Shown: piece by piece, positions 31,935-43,168 of the stretch
Layout of the letters: each line of letters opens with the position of its first letter
Numbering within the stretch: the stretch's first letter is position 1
Assembly: GCA_027946365.1 (NCBI GenBank)
Contig: JAPEUQ010000018.1
Location: forward strand, 682,001-746,000
Origin: Kalmusia sp. IMI 367209
Taxonomy: Eukaryota > Ascomycota > Dothideomycetes > Pleosporales > Didymosphaeriaceae
Length of the DNA stretch: 64,000 bases
Direction: 5' to 3'
Notes under the pieces: generated by a model
Told to the model about the DNA's origin: nothing
Seen by the model: the letters and a program-made list of their open reading frames with translations, nothing else
Databases searched by the model: none
Position numbers and translations under genes: made by a program

Positions 31935-33186
31935 ATGTCAGCGAAGTTCACGCAGTTCGCAAGTCTCAGCAAAGAGTTGAGGGATTTGGTATGGTCAGCT
32001 GCTGCTGCCATTCAGTATCAACAGGTCAGTAGCCACCAGTGCGATTCGGGCCATGGGATCCCTCGGAGTTTAGATAGTTCAATGCATGCGTAAATTTCCC
32101 TTGTATCAGGATACCTGTTGACCATTGTGCAGTAAGCAAGACTCAATCTGCTTGACAGTGCCTTCTCTCGGTTCTCCAACATACTCTAACGTCCCACTTC
32201 TGATTTTAGCATCGCTGATAATCTACCGCAACCATCCCCTACCGATAAGTGCGCTGAGCGTCGCCGACAGGCATTCGTCGGCTACGACAACTTGCCATCT
32301 GAGACGCGCAGGCAGCCGCTCCGGGTCCTCGTCCAAGACTCTCCCGGGCGCAAAATGCGCCTTCACATCAACGAGTTCCAGGCCCTGATCAATTACCTTC
32401 CCATGGCATCCGCCTCCCGCGAGGCGCGTTCTCATGCTGCCAGTTTCTGCCGCAACCAAGTAAAGACCCTGGACTTATGTTACAGCATCGACGCGCCAGA
32501 CGAGCGCCATGATACCGAGATGCAACAGATTCTAGAACCAATCGCCGTTGAACCGACAACACTGATGGTGACCAAAAACCGATTCGAATGCCCAGACCGA
32601 TCGGTCGACCTCGACTCCTCCGAGCACCTCGTCAGCGTCATCAACCGCATGTTCGGCACCAATTGCATCGAGCGTCTCGTCTTGAATCTCTGGGGCGAGA
32701 CGATAGACGACCTAGAAAAAATATACTGGCCGCACGGTGCGCAAACACAGGAGGACGTGTAAGCACCAAGCCCTATCGTTTACTACCACCGCAGACTGAC
32801 CTATGCGCAGCGACTTCGTCGAAATCCGCGACGCAAAGCATGACCCGTCCATCGTCTACATGACGCCAGACCGGAAAATCCACGCCGTGAGGAAAATATG
32901 GGACGAGAACAGGTACGAGATAACGGACCTGGCCTGGAGTCTCTTCAAGTTCTACGAGATTCTCGACATCTCCAAGGAGAAGTTACCGCGGCTGCAGAAC
33001 ATCGACGTGGAGATTCACACGCTGTGCTGGGACGACGTGCTGTTGACGCAGATCAAGTCGACGTTCGAAAACGGTGCCCTCCGCGTCAACTGGAACGATG
33101 TCAAGATTGGGTATGGGCATAAGCTTGCACAGCGGTATACGGAGACGCCGGAACCGTCGGACGAGGAATTGTCAGACGGGGATTGA
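31935..33186 (+). CDS. 2EXR-like domain protein, 5' structure unresolved
   Basis: The first exon, 31935-32024, encodes FTQFASLSKELRDLVWSAA, which resembles the opening of fungal 2EXR-type proteins, a large family of unknown function. Exons 32210-32758 and 32811-33186 carry the rest, joined by a clean 52-nt intron, and end in an acidic tail. The first junction does not fit. The strong donor after 32024 is in phase 0, but the only good acceptor (TTTTAG at 32204-32209) needs phase 2. A weaker donor inside exon 1 after GTATG would restore phase. A lost exon or a frameshift is also possible. The 185-nt first intron would be long for this genome. Confidence 0.6.
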
Positions 33187-33735
33187 GGGCGCTGGTGTCG
33201 CTATGCTGTATTATATGCGATGAAACGATAGTGAATGAAATTTTGAAACACGTCTACCTTTCGATGCTTTGAAGTGTGATGGAACGAGGAGCTTTGCGGT
33301 GGCTAAGCGTGACAAAGATGTATTGCCACTTGTAATTTACTGGAGCATGTTAGCGTGGGTATAAAGTCCAAAGATTCACACGTCTAGCTTTTAATCTTTC
33401 TCTGCTATCTACTCCTGTGGTGACCTCTGGATCGCTTCGACGGTCAATTCTGCGGACTGCTCTACAGGATATTGAAGGGAGAGGTTAAAACAGTACAAAA
33501 TCTAGTAAAAGATTCAAATGCATCACAGAGCGGTTATTTGAAGTAGTCAACATCAAATTCACGTGTACGCATCCGATCACTAGAGTGCAACTATGAATAA
33601 ATCTTTTAGATTTAGAATGTGCAATTAAAAATGAAATGAGATTATCAGAAGCAAGAACGCCAAAAGAAGATATGCCACCCTCAGAGGCATTCCCTCGTTC
33701 TCACTGCAATACTTACCAATAATCACAACACATCC
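33187..33735. other. AT-rich convergent intergenic
   Basis: About 550 nt, notably AT-rich between 33480 and 33660, with no coding frame. It lies between the ends of two converging genes. Confidence 0.5.
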
Positions 33736-34257
33736 CTACTTCGCAAAGTACCCCCCAAACGACCACCTCGTCAACCTATTCTTCTCCCCTTCCTTCCTCT
33801 CCCCACCCTTCGCCTCAACATCGCCATGCCCAAACTCACCATGCCTGCTCCTCCCACCCACACTCGCGCCCGCAGCCGCGCCACCAGACGCAACCCCGCC
33901 GTCCATGACGGCAGCAATGTCCATGCCGTACAGGTCCGCAAACGCCTTCTCGTTGCGCTCCTCGACGGCCTTCTTCTCCCGCGCGGACCAGGCGAACCAG
34001 CCGACGATGGTGAGAAGGAGGATGAGCGCGACGACGCCGGAGACAGCGAGGAAGACCTTGAGCGGGTCGTAGTGGGCGTTGGCGGCCATGGCGGCGGAGA
34101 GCTCGTCGCGCTTGGCGGTGTGGGTGGCGGGGGTGGGGTAGGCGAAGCCGGAGAGGAGATTGACTTTGGCTGGGGAGGGGAGGGCTTGAGGGGAAATGAA
34201 ATGCGGAGGGGATTTGGTGATGGTGTATTGAAAGAGTGGGTGGGACCGAAGGGGCAC
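33736..34257 (-). CDS. Single-pass membrane protein, 3' exon(s) only
   Basis: The frame contains a clear transmembrane helix (VFLAVSGVVALILLLTIVGW) after a Pro/Thr-rich region. A cytosolic tail with a charged helix (AREKKAVEERNEKAF), a Gly/Ala-rich stretch and a basic end follow. The sequence 34270-34490, in another frame, is Thr/Ser-rich (for example NTTTTVYTTRL) and looks like an extracellular stalk that should precede the helix. Joining them needs a 37-nt intron, unusually short here, and no convincing upstream start was found. A minimal reading starts at the Met before AANAHYDP near 34089. Thr/Ser-rich stalk plus one helix recalls fungal wall-stress-sensor-like proteins, but no family is recognised. 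Confidence 0.45.
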   Translation of the reverse strand: MPLRSHPLFQYTITKSPPHFISPQALPSPAKVNLLSGFAYPTPATHTAKRDELSAAMAANAHYDPLKVFLAVSGVVALILLLTIVGWFAWSAREKKAVEERNEKAFADLYGMDIAAVMDGGVASGGAAAGASVGGRSRHGEFGHGDVEAKGGERKEGEKNRLTRWSFGGYFAK

Positions 34258-35994
34258 TGGAGTGGATCGTGTTGATAGTCGATGAAGCCTTACTCGTAGT
34301 AGGAGATGCTGCGTTAGTAACGCTAGATACCGCTTCTGGAATGGTGATCATGCTGGTGAGGTGAATTGTGATGTTCCTGGTCGGTGGTTGGACAGTGGTC
34401 ATGTTTGCGGAGTGAAACGTGATGGTCCCGGTTGGCAGCTGGACAGTGATTAGACGCGTGGTGTAGACTGTGGTTGTCGTGTTAATTCGTTGCAAATAGT
34501 AAGTTGCTTTAAGTGGTTTGGGTCAGGAAGTTTCATGCGGGGGCTTGAAAGAATATATCTGGTGATCTACGTTCGTTGTGAATGTGCCAAAGAGGGATTT
34601 GCACGATGCAATGAAACAATAAAGATAGGCTGTGACTCTTGATCAATGGCCACTTGGACGAACAAGTACAACTGCGAAGGAAAATCTACCTGCGAAGGAA
34701 TTTCCAATTCCTCACAAGATCCATCATTGCTTAGGATAGTGTTAGTGTTGCTGCGAGTATCAGATACCACAACACAGCGTACAAAACAAGTGAACAATGC
34801 AATCAGGTGCGCAAGGTAGACAAATCGAGTACATGTGTGCGCAGGGCTAACAACTTGTTTGCAAACAAGACACAATCCATTGGCTACAGAATGCAGCTGT
34901 ATCCCATTACCACGACCCCAAAATCTGGTTCCGTCCCATTACTCTTGCCAGACGAACAGCCTAGCGCAGACGCACCACCTCGACTTGGATACTAAGAAAT
35001 CAAACCCCCCCCCAAGACTCAACTGCACCCTCGCACACTCGTGCCTATTCTACCTAACCCTTGCCATGGCCCAACTCCAACCATGTCCGACGCAACCCGA
35101 ATGAAGCAGGTCGACACGCCACACGAACCCTCCCCCGACTCGGGGCGTCGCACCATCCAGCGCTAACCCTCCGCATCCACCCTCTCCGACCTCGATCGCG
35201 ACCCACCCCTTCTCTTCTCGTCTCGCGCTAGCCTCAAAGCGAAACCACAGCACAAAAAGAGCCCATAGTATGGCAGTGACATCACAAGCCGCGTAAGCTG
35301 ACAAAGACAGCCCAGCCCAGCACAAGAAAGACAGCGCAGCGCACAAATCATGACGCTCAAAGGCAGAGCAAGGTCAGGATAAGGAAATGGGGATGCACAT
35401 GCTGGCCCTCGTAGTTTGAAACAAAGCAGTGGTGTTGTTGGAATTAAAGCCCGGCAAAGTGCTGACAAGGCGGGAACGGGAAGGAGGATAAAATGGGCAG
35501 CTGGCCTGAATCGGGATGTGAAGCAGGGGGAAGGGTGCGAGGCCAGGGATGTGGATCCCGTCGCCCCAAAGCTTGTTCCGATTTGGGACGACCGAGGGAA
35601 TCGAAGCGGATGCGACGGAATGGGGTGGGGACCAGGGGGCATGTTGTTGCTTGGGGCCAAGAGTATCTTCCTAGCAAAACATGCGTTGCATAAATTCATG
35701 GACAATAGCAGAGAGGAGAAGTGGTTTAAAAGTTGTATTTCATGGTCATTTTGTTTTTGATGTACATTACAGTGTCGAACCATTCGATCGACTCTGACGG
35801 TCCCATTTCCTAATGCCCATATGCCAATTATGCCCAGAACACCGTGATTATATAGGTCATAACGCGAACTCATGCCTCTCAAGGGCGAAGTGAAGTCAGC
35901 TCTTAGAGCTGCTGAAGATGCGACCCAATTGCAACGTATCCATGATGTAACTTTTTGGGTGAGGTTATTGCCAGTAGCCGTGTCGTCGGTTCGT
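34258..35994. other. Long intergenic stretch, possible upstream exon of the membrane gene
   Basis: The part nearest 34258-34500 holds the Ser/Thr-rich frame that may belong to the membrane protein gene. The remainder shows only low-complexity Pro/Ser frames typical of C-rich DNA, without domains or splice logic. No RNA gene recognised. Confidence 0.45.
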
Positions 35995-36534
35995 TTACAA
36001 GAGACCAGCCACGGCGAAGAGACCACCGGCGATGGCGCCCATGGCAGGGAGAGCAGTGGGGGCGGCAGCGCCGGGGGTGGAAGAGCCACTGGTGGCACCG
36101 GCGCCCGACGCCGACGAGGTTGCGCTCTTGACAGCCTCGCTGGCGCTGCTGAGGCGGGAGCTCAATTCGGCCGAGATGGACGAAGCAGCCGCGCCCGTGG
36201 CAGTGGACAGAGCCGCCGAGGCAGAGGAAGCAGCGTCCGAGGCCTCGCTCTGGATGGATCCCACGACCGACGAGGCGGCCGAGGCAGCGCCCGAGGTTGC
36301 GGAGCCAATGTTGGAACCGACGCTCGACGTGATGGAGCCGATGCCTGAGCCGATGTCCGACGTCACAGAGCCAATGTCTGAGCCAATGTCCGAGGTGATG
36401 GAGTTGAAGACGGAGGTGATGTCACCACCGATGCCAGAGGTGACTTCGCCAGCAATCGACGAGATGAAGGAGTCGATCTGGGCATTGGCAGCGCCGGCGG
36501 CGGCAGCAGCCACGAAGACGGAAGTGAAACGCAT
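35995..36534 (-). CDS. Small Ser/Ala/Gly-rich secreted protein, probable GPI anchor
   Basis: A single-exon 179-aa protein with a signal peptide (MRFTSVFVAAAAAGAANA). The middle contains degenerate repeats of the type SDIGSDIGSVTSDIGSGIGS. Then come Ser/Ala-rich segments, and a C-terminal hydrophobic tail (MGAIAGGLFAVAGLL) preceded by small residues suited to GPI attachment. It has no Cys, so it is not a classic effector. It is more likely a cell-wall or surface protein. The 5' UTR carries a 9-bp tandem repeat at 36548-36574. Confidence 0.75.
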   Translation of the reverse strand: MRFTSVFVAAAAAGAANAQIDSFISSIAGEVTSGIGGDITSVFNSITSDIGSDIGSVTSDIGSGIGSITSSVGSNIGSATSGAASAASSVVGSIQSEASDAASSASAALSTATGAAASSISAELSSRLSSASEAVKSATSSASGAGATSGSSTPGAAAPTALPAMGAIAGGLFAVAGLL

Positions 36535-36547
36535 TGTGTGATTGGTG

Positions 36548-36574
36548 GTGTGAGTGGTGTGAGTGGTGTGAGTG
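36548..36574. repeat. GTGTGAGTG tandem repeat in the 5' UTR
   Basis: Three perfect 9-bp units directly upstream of the Ser/Ala-rich protein gene, with a degenerate fourth unit after them. It lies within about 40 nt of the start codon, so it is transcribed or part of the core promoter. Confidence 0.8.
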
Positions 36575-38233
36575 GTTGAGTGAAGGTGATTTGATCAAAC
36601 GTTGGGGCGGTGAGTGACAGTCGAAGTTCGGAGTCGAATTGGTCGAGTGGTGTGGTGGAAGTCGAGAGTGAGGGCCGGGGCAAAGGTGAGTCGCGCTCTT
36701 ATACCTACCTGGCTTTGCCCACGACGTAATGCACAACCGATGCACCTCCACGCGTGGTAGTGCGCATCAAACAAAACCCGCGACCAAAGCGTCCCTTGCT
36801 CGCACCGCCTCGTTATTTCTCTTACGTAGCCGTCATAATCCTGACTGGCCATCTGGCTTTCGACTGGCCGCACCGCCACTTGATGCTTTCGCGTCCTCAG
36901 ACGCTATGCGGCTTTCGGCGCCCCGGCAGCGAGAGGAAGCCTTTATTGGCTGGCTCCTTGGGTTGCCGCAGCAGTCCTGGTGGAGATGCGCCACACCGCG
37001 TCTGGGGTGATCTTCTGCTTGCAGCGCGCCGTTGTATCCGCCATGACGACAGATGCTGCTAAAAATTGTTGCTCGAGCAATGGCGAGAACAAAGCCATTG
37101 AAACAAGGACGGCTCCACCATTGCACGGTAGCAGTGGCGCGGGCAGCCGCGTCTTTGCTTGTGCTCACCTCGCCGCTGACACGACTTGCTGTTGAGGCTC
37201 GTGGATAAGCTTCCCTCAGCCCTCTCCTGACGCGTCTCGCAATCTGGTGCTGCCTCGACCATCCTTCTCGTAGCGATCGCAACGCCGGGTCAGTAGCTGC
37301 TGCAGCCAACCGCAAGCCCATCGTCGTCACCACACCTTTGACCAAAACCACGCGTGAAACTGCCACTGTGGACGGGCATCAACCTACAGCTTTGGCCCCA
37401 CGACAGCCGTCGAATGCTTATGCGAGTTCCGTATCCGTCATGTTTGCCATGATCAGGTAAATGCAGGATGCCAATATGATGTCATCGTAATTGTGAAACC
37501 CAACTCGGTTACAGGAACTTGGCTGCTGGCATGCCGACCTTGGAAACCTCGTCGAAAGCCCTGTTCCTGAAAGCAGACGAAGCAGACGAAGCAGATGAAG
37601 CAGACGAAGCAGCCGCATTGTCGGAAAATTCGATTCCATGGCAGACCCGGCAGAGACACGACAAGGGGCACTGCCGACACGACGGTGATGCTGTGGCGTG
37701 GGATGCTCACAGGTTGGTGGCCACCGATGCATCGGCTCAACTTGCCAAGCCTGGGCCTTTCCGTTTCTAAATTAGGCACAGCCATGGCTGCCCTCGACCA
37801 CCGTGAACGAAGCATCCAGGCTTCACGCTTTCGTGCATTCCGAGTGACACGGTTGCCGTCTTCCGCAAACCTGCAAAACTGATTAGCCCCATCCAGTGCC
37901 GTTACCAAATGAAGTGTCAAGCTGATTAGACGTCACTCGCAATCGCAGTGAAGGGGACAGCACGAAACTGTCTAGGCACCAGAATATGTCGAGTCAACCC
38001 TCTGGCATCTTTCCTCCATCCTAAGCGATTTGGTGCTGGCATGGAAAATGTACACACTTACACAACTCATACGTCCGCACGCAGGGAAGCTGCCCACCAG
38101 AGGAATAGGTCGCCCCATTGTCGAACTTTTGCACTTGATACATATATTTGTCCATTACATCAATTCATATCTCATTCATGCTGGTGTGTCTGAATTTATG
38201 CCATCGCGTTTTTCTCCTTCCAACCTCAACCAT
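36575..38233. other. Intergenic, no supported gene
   Basis: About 1.66 kb between the Ser/Ala-rich protein gene and the glycolipid transfer protein gene. Many short frames occur on both strands, all low-complexity or Arg/Ser-rich. A 9-bp microsatellite lies at 37571-37615. No tRNA or domain was recognised. Confidence 0.5.
37571..37615. repeat. (AAGCAGACG)5 minisatellite
   Basis: Five 9-bp units of AAGCAGACG with two single-base variants, in an otherwise non-coding stretch. On the plus strand it would read as repeated ADE, on the minus strand as repeated LLR, and neither frame belongs to a believable gene. Confidence 0.85.
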
Positions 38234-39021
38234 CTACCACTTCGCCTCCTTGCTCGTCGTAAACACCTTCAAAATCGCCAAATTCTTCTCCAACGCCGCC
38301 AACCAGACTTCGAGCGCCTCCTTCACCTTGCCCTCGTCTCCACCGAGCTTGGCATAGAAGTCCTTGCGGTACGGCGTGGCGCTCATGGCAGCGCTGAAAA
38401 TGGGCTTGATGACAAACGAGTGGTGCGGCTTGAGCGTGTTGCCGTACGCGTCACGGAACGAATCGGAGAGCTCCTTGGTGGGGTTCGCGATGTTGTGACG
38501 GAGGGCTTGGGCGGTGAAGTCGAGGCCACTGGAGAAGGGGAGTTAGTTGGGAGGGGTATGGAGGGGAGTGTTGGAGGGAGGAGGGGGCGAACCGAGTGAG
38601 CCATAGGAGGCCCTCCGTGGCGACGTGCTTCTTCTCCTTGAGCTCGTTGAGGACGAGGTCTTGAAGGGTCTCGGAGAGCGTGGGGGCTGCGAGCTGGCGA
38701 TCTCGAATTTTCTAACCCTCTCGTTAGTTCTCCGTGCATACACCCTCTTCCTCGTGCTCCACCTACCTTGATGTTGCCATTCATGTCACTCTTGACAGGC
38801 TTGAATGCGGCCGATCCAAGGACATCTACAGCCCTTTAATTAGTCTCTTTCGTAAAGATTGATTACGCGTAGGTGAGCCTACCAAACAAGGTCAACAAGC
38901 TCTCGGCTGCGTCCAGGAACTCGGTCGTCGAGATCTTGCTGTCTGCCGCAATGGGCACATCGACGAAGCTCTTCTTGAGCGTGTCGAAGAAAGTGCCACC
39001 GGGAGGAATAGATACTGCCAT
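38234..39021 (-). CDS. HET-C2: Glycolipid transfer protein, HET-C2 type
   Basis: A cytosolic lipid carrier of the GLTP fold, 203 aa, close to the 208 aa of Podospora HET-C. Exons are 38883-39021, 38767-38825, 38593-38711 and 38234-38528, with introns of 57, 55 and 64 nt and every phase consistent. The N-terminus reads GGTFFDTLKKSF. The headgroup-binding Asp, Asn and Lys lie in SDMNGNIKKI, and the conserved Trp in EGLLWLTRGL. The C-terminus ends FTTSKEAKW. In Podospora, het-c alleles determine vegetative incompatibility with HET-domain partners, and elsewhere the protein moves sphingolipids between membranes. Only the biochemical role is safe to assign here. Confidence 0.95.
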
Positions 39022-39415
39022 GTTGCTTGTATGTTCGAGTAGGCAAAAGCGAATTGAAGTAGCAAAGAACAAGTGTCACGCAAGCGTTCAGGGTCCAGAA
39101 GTGCTGAGAGACGGAGCGGTGAGGTGTGGTGGGGTGCTTGGCGGTGCCAGGGGCCAGAAGCGGGGCAGGTGCATGGCCAGAGAGGGGAAGGAGCTATGAC
39201 GGCAACCACAGCAAGCTCTCACTCACGCGCCGATGTCGCGTCTATGGATAAGTATCCGATGCGGACGAGTGAAGATAAATGCGTTCTCACTTGAGCTTCC
39301 TATTTTGTAACATAAAAACTAGTGCTGCGCAGTATATTAAACAATCATCGTCTGCAACACTACCTTTGGTAGAGAAACCCTACATACACCACACAAACAA
39401 GACAAAACAGTCACC
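39022..39415. other. Divergent promoter region
   Basis: 394 nt between the glycolipid transfer protein and tartrate dehydrogenase-like starts. A TATATTAAA-like box lies near 39332, about 80 nt upstream of the plus-strand start. No coding frame. Confidence 0.5.
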
Positions 39416-40702
39416 ATGCCGTCCCATATCCATTCCGTCACGAAAGTGCATCGCATAGCAACTATCCCTGGCGACGGTATCGGTGTAGATATCACGGAGG
39501 CAGCTGTCCAAGTCCTCAAAACGCTCTCCAAAACCCTAGGTATCTCTCTCATCCATCTATGCAAACTCTACTGCGTCTACAATATCCAAGCCCAACCCAC
39601 TAATCCCAACGAGGCACCTTCCAAATCGACTTCACCCCCTTCGACTGGTCCTCCAAGAACTACCTCTCACGTGGCTACTACATGCCCCCTGACGGGCTCG
39701 ACGAGCTCAAAAAGCACGACGCCATCTACTTCGGCGCCGTCGGCTGGCCGTAAGCACCCGCCACGATTGGCACCTCGACTCTGTACACTAACACGAGGAG
39801 TGATGTCCCCGACCACATCTCCCTTTGGGGCCTGATCCTGCCCATCCGCAAAGTCCTAAACCAGTACGTCAACGTACGCCCGACCAGGATCCTGGAAGGA
39901 ACGACAAGCCCGTTGGCGAACGTCAAGAGAGAGGATCTAGACTGGGTGATTGTGCGCGAGAACAGCGAGGGGGAGTACTCCGGCCAAGGGGGTACGAGTC
40001 ACGAAGGGACGCCGCATGCTGTACGTATACAAAGCGTAGACGAATCTCGGAGACCTGACGCATGTGCAGACCGCAACAGAAGTATCCATATTCACGCAGG
40101 TAGGAGTCGAGCGAATCATGCACTTCGCCTTCGAAACCGCGCGCTCCCGCCCGCGCAAGAAGCTTACTATGGTGACCAAATCCAATGCGCAGCGGCACGG
40201 CATGGTCCTCTGGGACAAGATCTTTTACGCCGTGGCAAAAGAATATCCAGACGTCGAGACGGATAAGATGCTCGTCGATGCCATGACCGTCCGCATGGTG
40301 CTCAACCCATCTTCCCTCGACACGATAGTGGCGACAAACCTCCACGCCGATATTCTCTCTGACCTCGCCGCCGCCCTCAGCGGCAGCATTGGCATCGCGC
40401 CCTCTTCTAACTTGGATCCTACGCGGCAGAACCCCAGCATGTTCGAGCCTATCCATGGCAGCGCGCCAGATATCGCAGGAAAAGGGGTCGCGAATCCGGT
40501 GGGAGCTTTCTGGAGTGCGGCGGAGATGCTAAAGTGGCTGGGCGAGGCAGAGGCGGCGGGGATCTTAATGAAGGCCATTGAGAACATTACTGCGGCTGGA
40601 ATCAGAACGAAAGATTTAGGAGGGAGTGAGGGAACGAAGGGGGTTACCGAGGCGGCCTGTAAGGAGATTGAGAAGTTAAAGGGCGAAGGAGAAAATGCGT
40701 AG
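39416..40702 (+). CDS. Tartrate dehydrogenase/isopropylmalate dehydrogenase-family enzyme
   Basis: An NAD-dependent, metal-dependent decarboxylating dehydrogenase of the isocitrate/isopropylmalate family, 370 aa from exons 39416-39539, 39614-39749, 39801-40020 and 40070-40702. Introns are 74, 51 and 49 nt, all in phase. Signature pieces are IPGDGIGVDITEAA, RENSEGEYSGQGG, NLHADILSDLAAAL and [14 protein letters not shown]. The HISLWGLILPIRK segment is characteristic of tartrate dehydrogenase (TtuC-like) rather than of Leu2 or Idh. It oxidises tartrate, D-malate or a similar 2-hydroxy acid. It is head-to-head with the glycolipid transfer protein, with no metabolic link between them. Confidence 0.9.
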
Positions 40703-40789
40703 TATGATAAAAACATACCATGATCGAGGTTTCCACGTACCTTTTCTTTGACATGGCCCAACAATTCATGTCTAAGCATACCACTCTTA

Positions 40790-41606
40790 AACAATAGTGA
40801 TATCACTCATCCAAATACTCATCGAAAACGCCCATCCGTCTCCCCTTCCCCGGCACAACCTCGACCAATGCCCTTCTCCTCTTCCTCTCATCCCCACACT
40901 ATCTACGCCTCCCCACCTCCTCCAAATCCCCACTGCCTTCCCATCCACCAGCCCCATGCTCACAGGCCCAAAGTCACAACTGTCAAAGCTCCTCCTCCAA
41001 TTATCCCCTCAACCCCACATGCCCCTCGGCACCACCACTCTCCCAATCTCCACCTCCTCGCCCCCAATCGCATCACGATCCCTCATCCCGAGCCCGTCCC
41101 ACCCTCCACCCGCGGACCCCTGACAGTCCCTCGTCCAGCGCATATCCGCGATGCGGATACACGACGTCGCCCTCTACGCCGACCACCCTCTTCACGCTGA
41201 TCTCGTTGCGCTTGTGCGGCTTCCAGAACGTGATGACGTCACCGCGCTGGATGCTGCCGCCGTGCCGCACGTTACGCTGTATCACGATCCGGTCCTTTTG
41301 GCCGGTTTCGTGCGCGAGCGGCGACAACGTGGGCGCCATCGAGGACCCGTTGACCGTGTCGACGGTGACGACGTGGTCGCGGATGAAGACGGCGGCGCAA
41401 AAGGAGAAGAAGGCGATTTTAGCGCCCCAGAGAATGTCGCGGCGGCCGAAGGGGGAAGGGTTGGATGCAGGCGTGGGAGGTGGTTCATGGTTTGCGGACG
41501 GGGAGGCCGGCGAAGATCTAGGGGCTCGAGGTGCGGTGGTTTGGACGAATGCTGGTCTTGGTGTTGCTGGTGGGCGGGAGACGCGAAGGGGAGGTTTGGG
41601 CGGCAT
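40790..41606 (-). pseudogene. Mitochondrial inner membrane peptidase IMP2-like gene, disrupted 3' half
   Basis: The intact reading frame from 41606 encodes a Pro-rich N-terminus, a membrane segment (AKIAFFSFCAAVFI) and both catalytic residues of type I signal peptidases: Ser89 in NGSSMAPTL and Lys139 in ISVKRVVGVEGD. It then runs to an early stop at 41073 after a Gly/Arg-rich stretch. The third conserved block, normally GDN...S.DS..FGPV, is missing from this frame. It is readable further on in other frames: EIGRVVVPRG near 41060-41020 and NWRRSFDSCDFGPV near 41000-40960. The slips coincide with runs of three or four G, so homopolymer assembly error and real decay are both possible. The 3' limit is approximate. 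Confidence 0.7.
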
Positions 41607-41875
41607 TGTGAGATCTATGATGGGGATTGAAAGCTTGTGCTCGGAAAGATAGATGTTGGATGAAGCTCGGGCCAACAAGGTAGCTTCAGGAATTTTGTCT
41701 GCGAGATCTCTTCGAAATTCATGAGCAGTGCAGGCATAAGGCAATTGTAAAGAGAAACAGCATCTATTCATGTGGCAGCATATAGTACAAGTACAAACTG
41801 GTACATATAGACAAAATGCAAGACTGCCGACCCATCATGGCGCTCAATGCTAACGTCAACTAAAAGGATATCTAT

Positions 41876-43168
41876 CTACTTAAGCGCCTTGATAACCGCA
41901 TCCGCGTACTCGAACGTCTTCGCCTTGCCGCCAAGGTCACCCGTGATGGACTGCACAACATTAGCATTTGTTGGTCCAGAGTTGAGAGTGGAAATAGCTT
42001 ACCTTGCCCTCAGCGAGAACCTTGAAGATAGCCTGCTCGATGTTGTCGGCGTGGTCGCCCAAGCCCATGTGTCGCAGCATCATCATGGAAGAGAGGAGCA
42101 ATGCAGTGGGGTTCGCGAGCTGCTTGCCAGCGATATCAGGAGCGGAACCGTGGACGGCCTCGAAGATGGAGCATTCGTCACCAATGTTGCCAGAGGGAGT
42201 GAGACCAAGACCACCGATGAGACCAGCGCACATGTCGGACAGAATGTCACCGTACAAGTTGGGCATGACCAGGACCTTGTCGTTGTAGGGCAGCGGGTCG
42301 GTGACCATCTTCAAGCACGTGTTGTCCAGCAACTCGGCGTCGAACTCAATGTCGGGGAAGTCCTTGGAGACGTCGCGAGCGGTGCTCAAGAAGAGGCCGT
42401 CGGACATCTTCATGATGGTGGCCTTGTGCACAGCGCGCACCTTCTTGCGGCCGATGTCGCGTGCGTGCTGGAAGGCGTATCGCAGGACGCGCTCGGATGC
42501 CTCGCGGGTGATGAGCTTAATGCTCTGCACGACACCATCGACTACAACGTGCTCGATGCCCGAGTATTCTCCCTCGGTGTTCTCACGGATCAGGACCGTG
42601 TCCACGTTGTCGTACGGGGTCTTGAAACCGGCAATAGAGCGGCACGGGCGGACGTTGGCGAAGAGGTTGAAGGTTCGGCGGAGCGTCAAGTTCAGCGAGA
42701 CGTGGCCCTTGCCAACAGGCGTTGCGAGGGGGCCCTTGAGCGCGACGAGGTTCCTTGTGACGCTGTCAATGGACTCGTCCGGAATGACCGTCTTGCCGTC
42801 CTTTAGGCGGGGGGTCACGTCGACAGGCTCCCACTTGATGGGCACGTTCGCGGCCGAGTAGATGTCCTTGACAGACTGTGCGATCTCGGGACCGATACCG
42901 TCGCCCTCGATCAGCGTCACGGTGTACTTTCCATCATTGCCCTTGGTTCCCTTGAACTTTGCGACCTCGGCGGCGGCGGCGTAGTTCCGTGACTGTGAGA
43001 GTCAGCTGATTGGTGATCAATGTCAAGCTAGCGACAAGCTGTGCGATCGATGTCGAGAGCTGGAAGCAGGTTACGAACCTGCGCAAGCGCGGGCGTCCAC
43101 CTTGAGGGAGCGTTCGCCCGTCGCAGACATTGCCGCGCGGGGGCGGCGAAGGCACGTCCAGCCAGCAT
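41876..43168 (-). CDS. IDH2: NAD-isocitrate dehydrogenase subunit 2, mitochondrial
   Basis: The catalytic-type subunit of the TCA-cycle NAD-dependent isocitrate dehydrogenase, 384 aa. Exons are 43079-43168, 42003-42992 and 41876-41950, with introns of 86 and 52 nt. The Arg/Ala-rich N-terminus ([18 protein letters not shown]) is a mitochondrial targeting peptide. IDH2 features are [18 protein letters not shown], then [41 protein letters not shown] and [13 protein letters not shown]. Full length, all motifs intact, an ordinary housekeeping gene. It is unrelated in function to the flanking peptidase. Confidence 0.96.

Noticed and set aside
35163..36098. A 311-codon minus-strand frame
   Set aside because: Low-complexity Pro/Ser/Leu sequence from C-rich DNA. 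Its far end overlaps the well-supported Ser/Ala-rich gene in another frame. No domain, signal or splice logic.
36833..37366. A 177-codon minus-strand frame
   Set aside because: Arg/Ser-rich, no start context, no family. Equally long frames exist on the other strand.
37453..37920. A 155-codon frame across the 9-bp minisatellite
   Set aside because: The only striking part is the repeat translation (FVCF units). Flanks look random, so it is treated as non-coding DNA with a repeat.
4708..39021. HET-domain protein and HET-C2 as a physically linked incompatibility pair
   Set aside because: They lie about 32 kb apart with many unrelated genes between. Co-occurrence in one window is not evidence of interaction.
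39416..43168. Tandem duplication linking the tartrate-type dehydrogenase and IDH2
   Set aside because: Same superfamily, but different subfamilies, opposite strands and different intron positions, with the peptidase gene between. An old divergence, not a local duplication.
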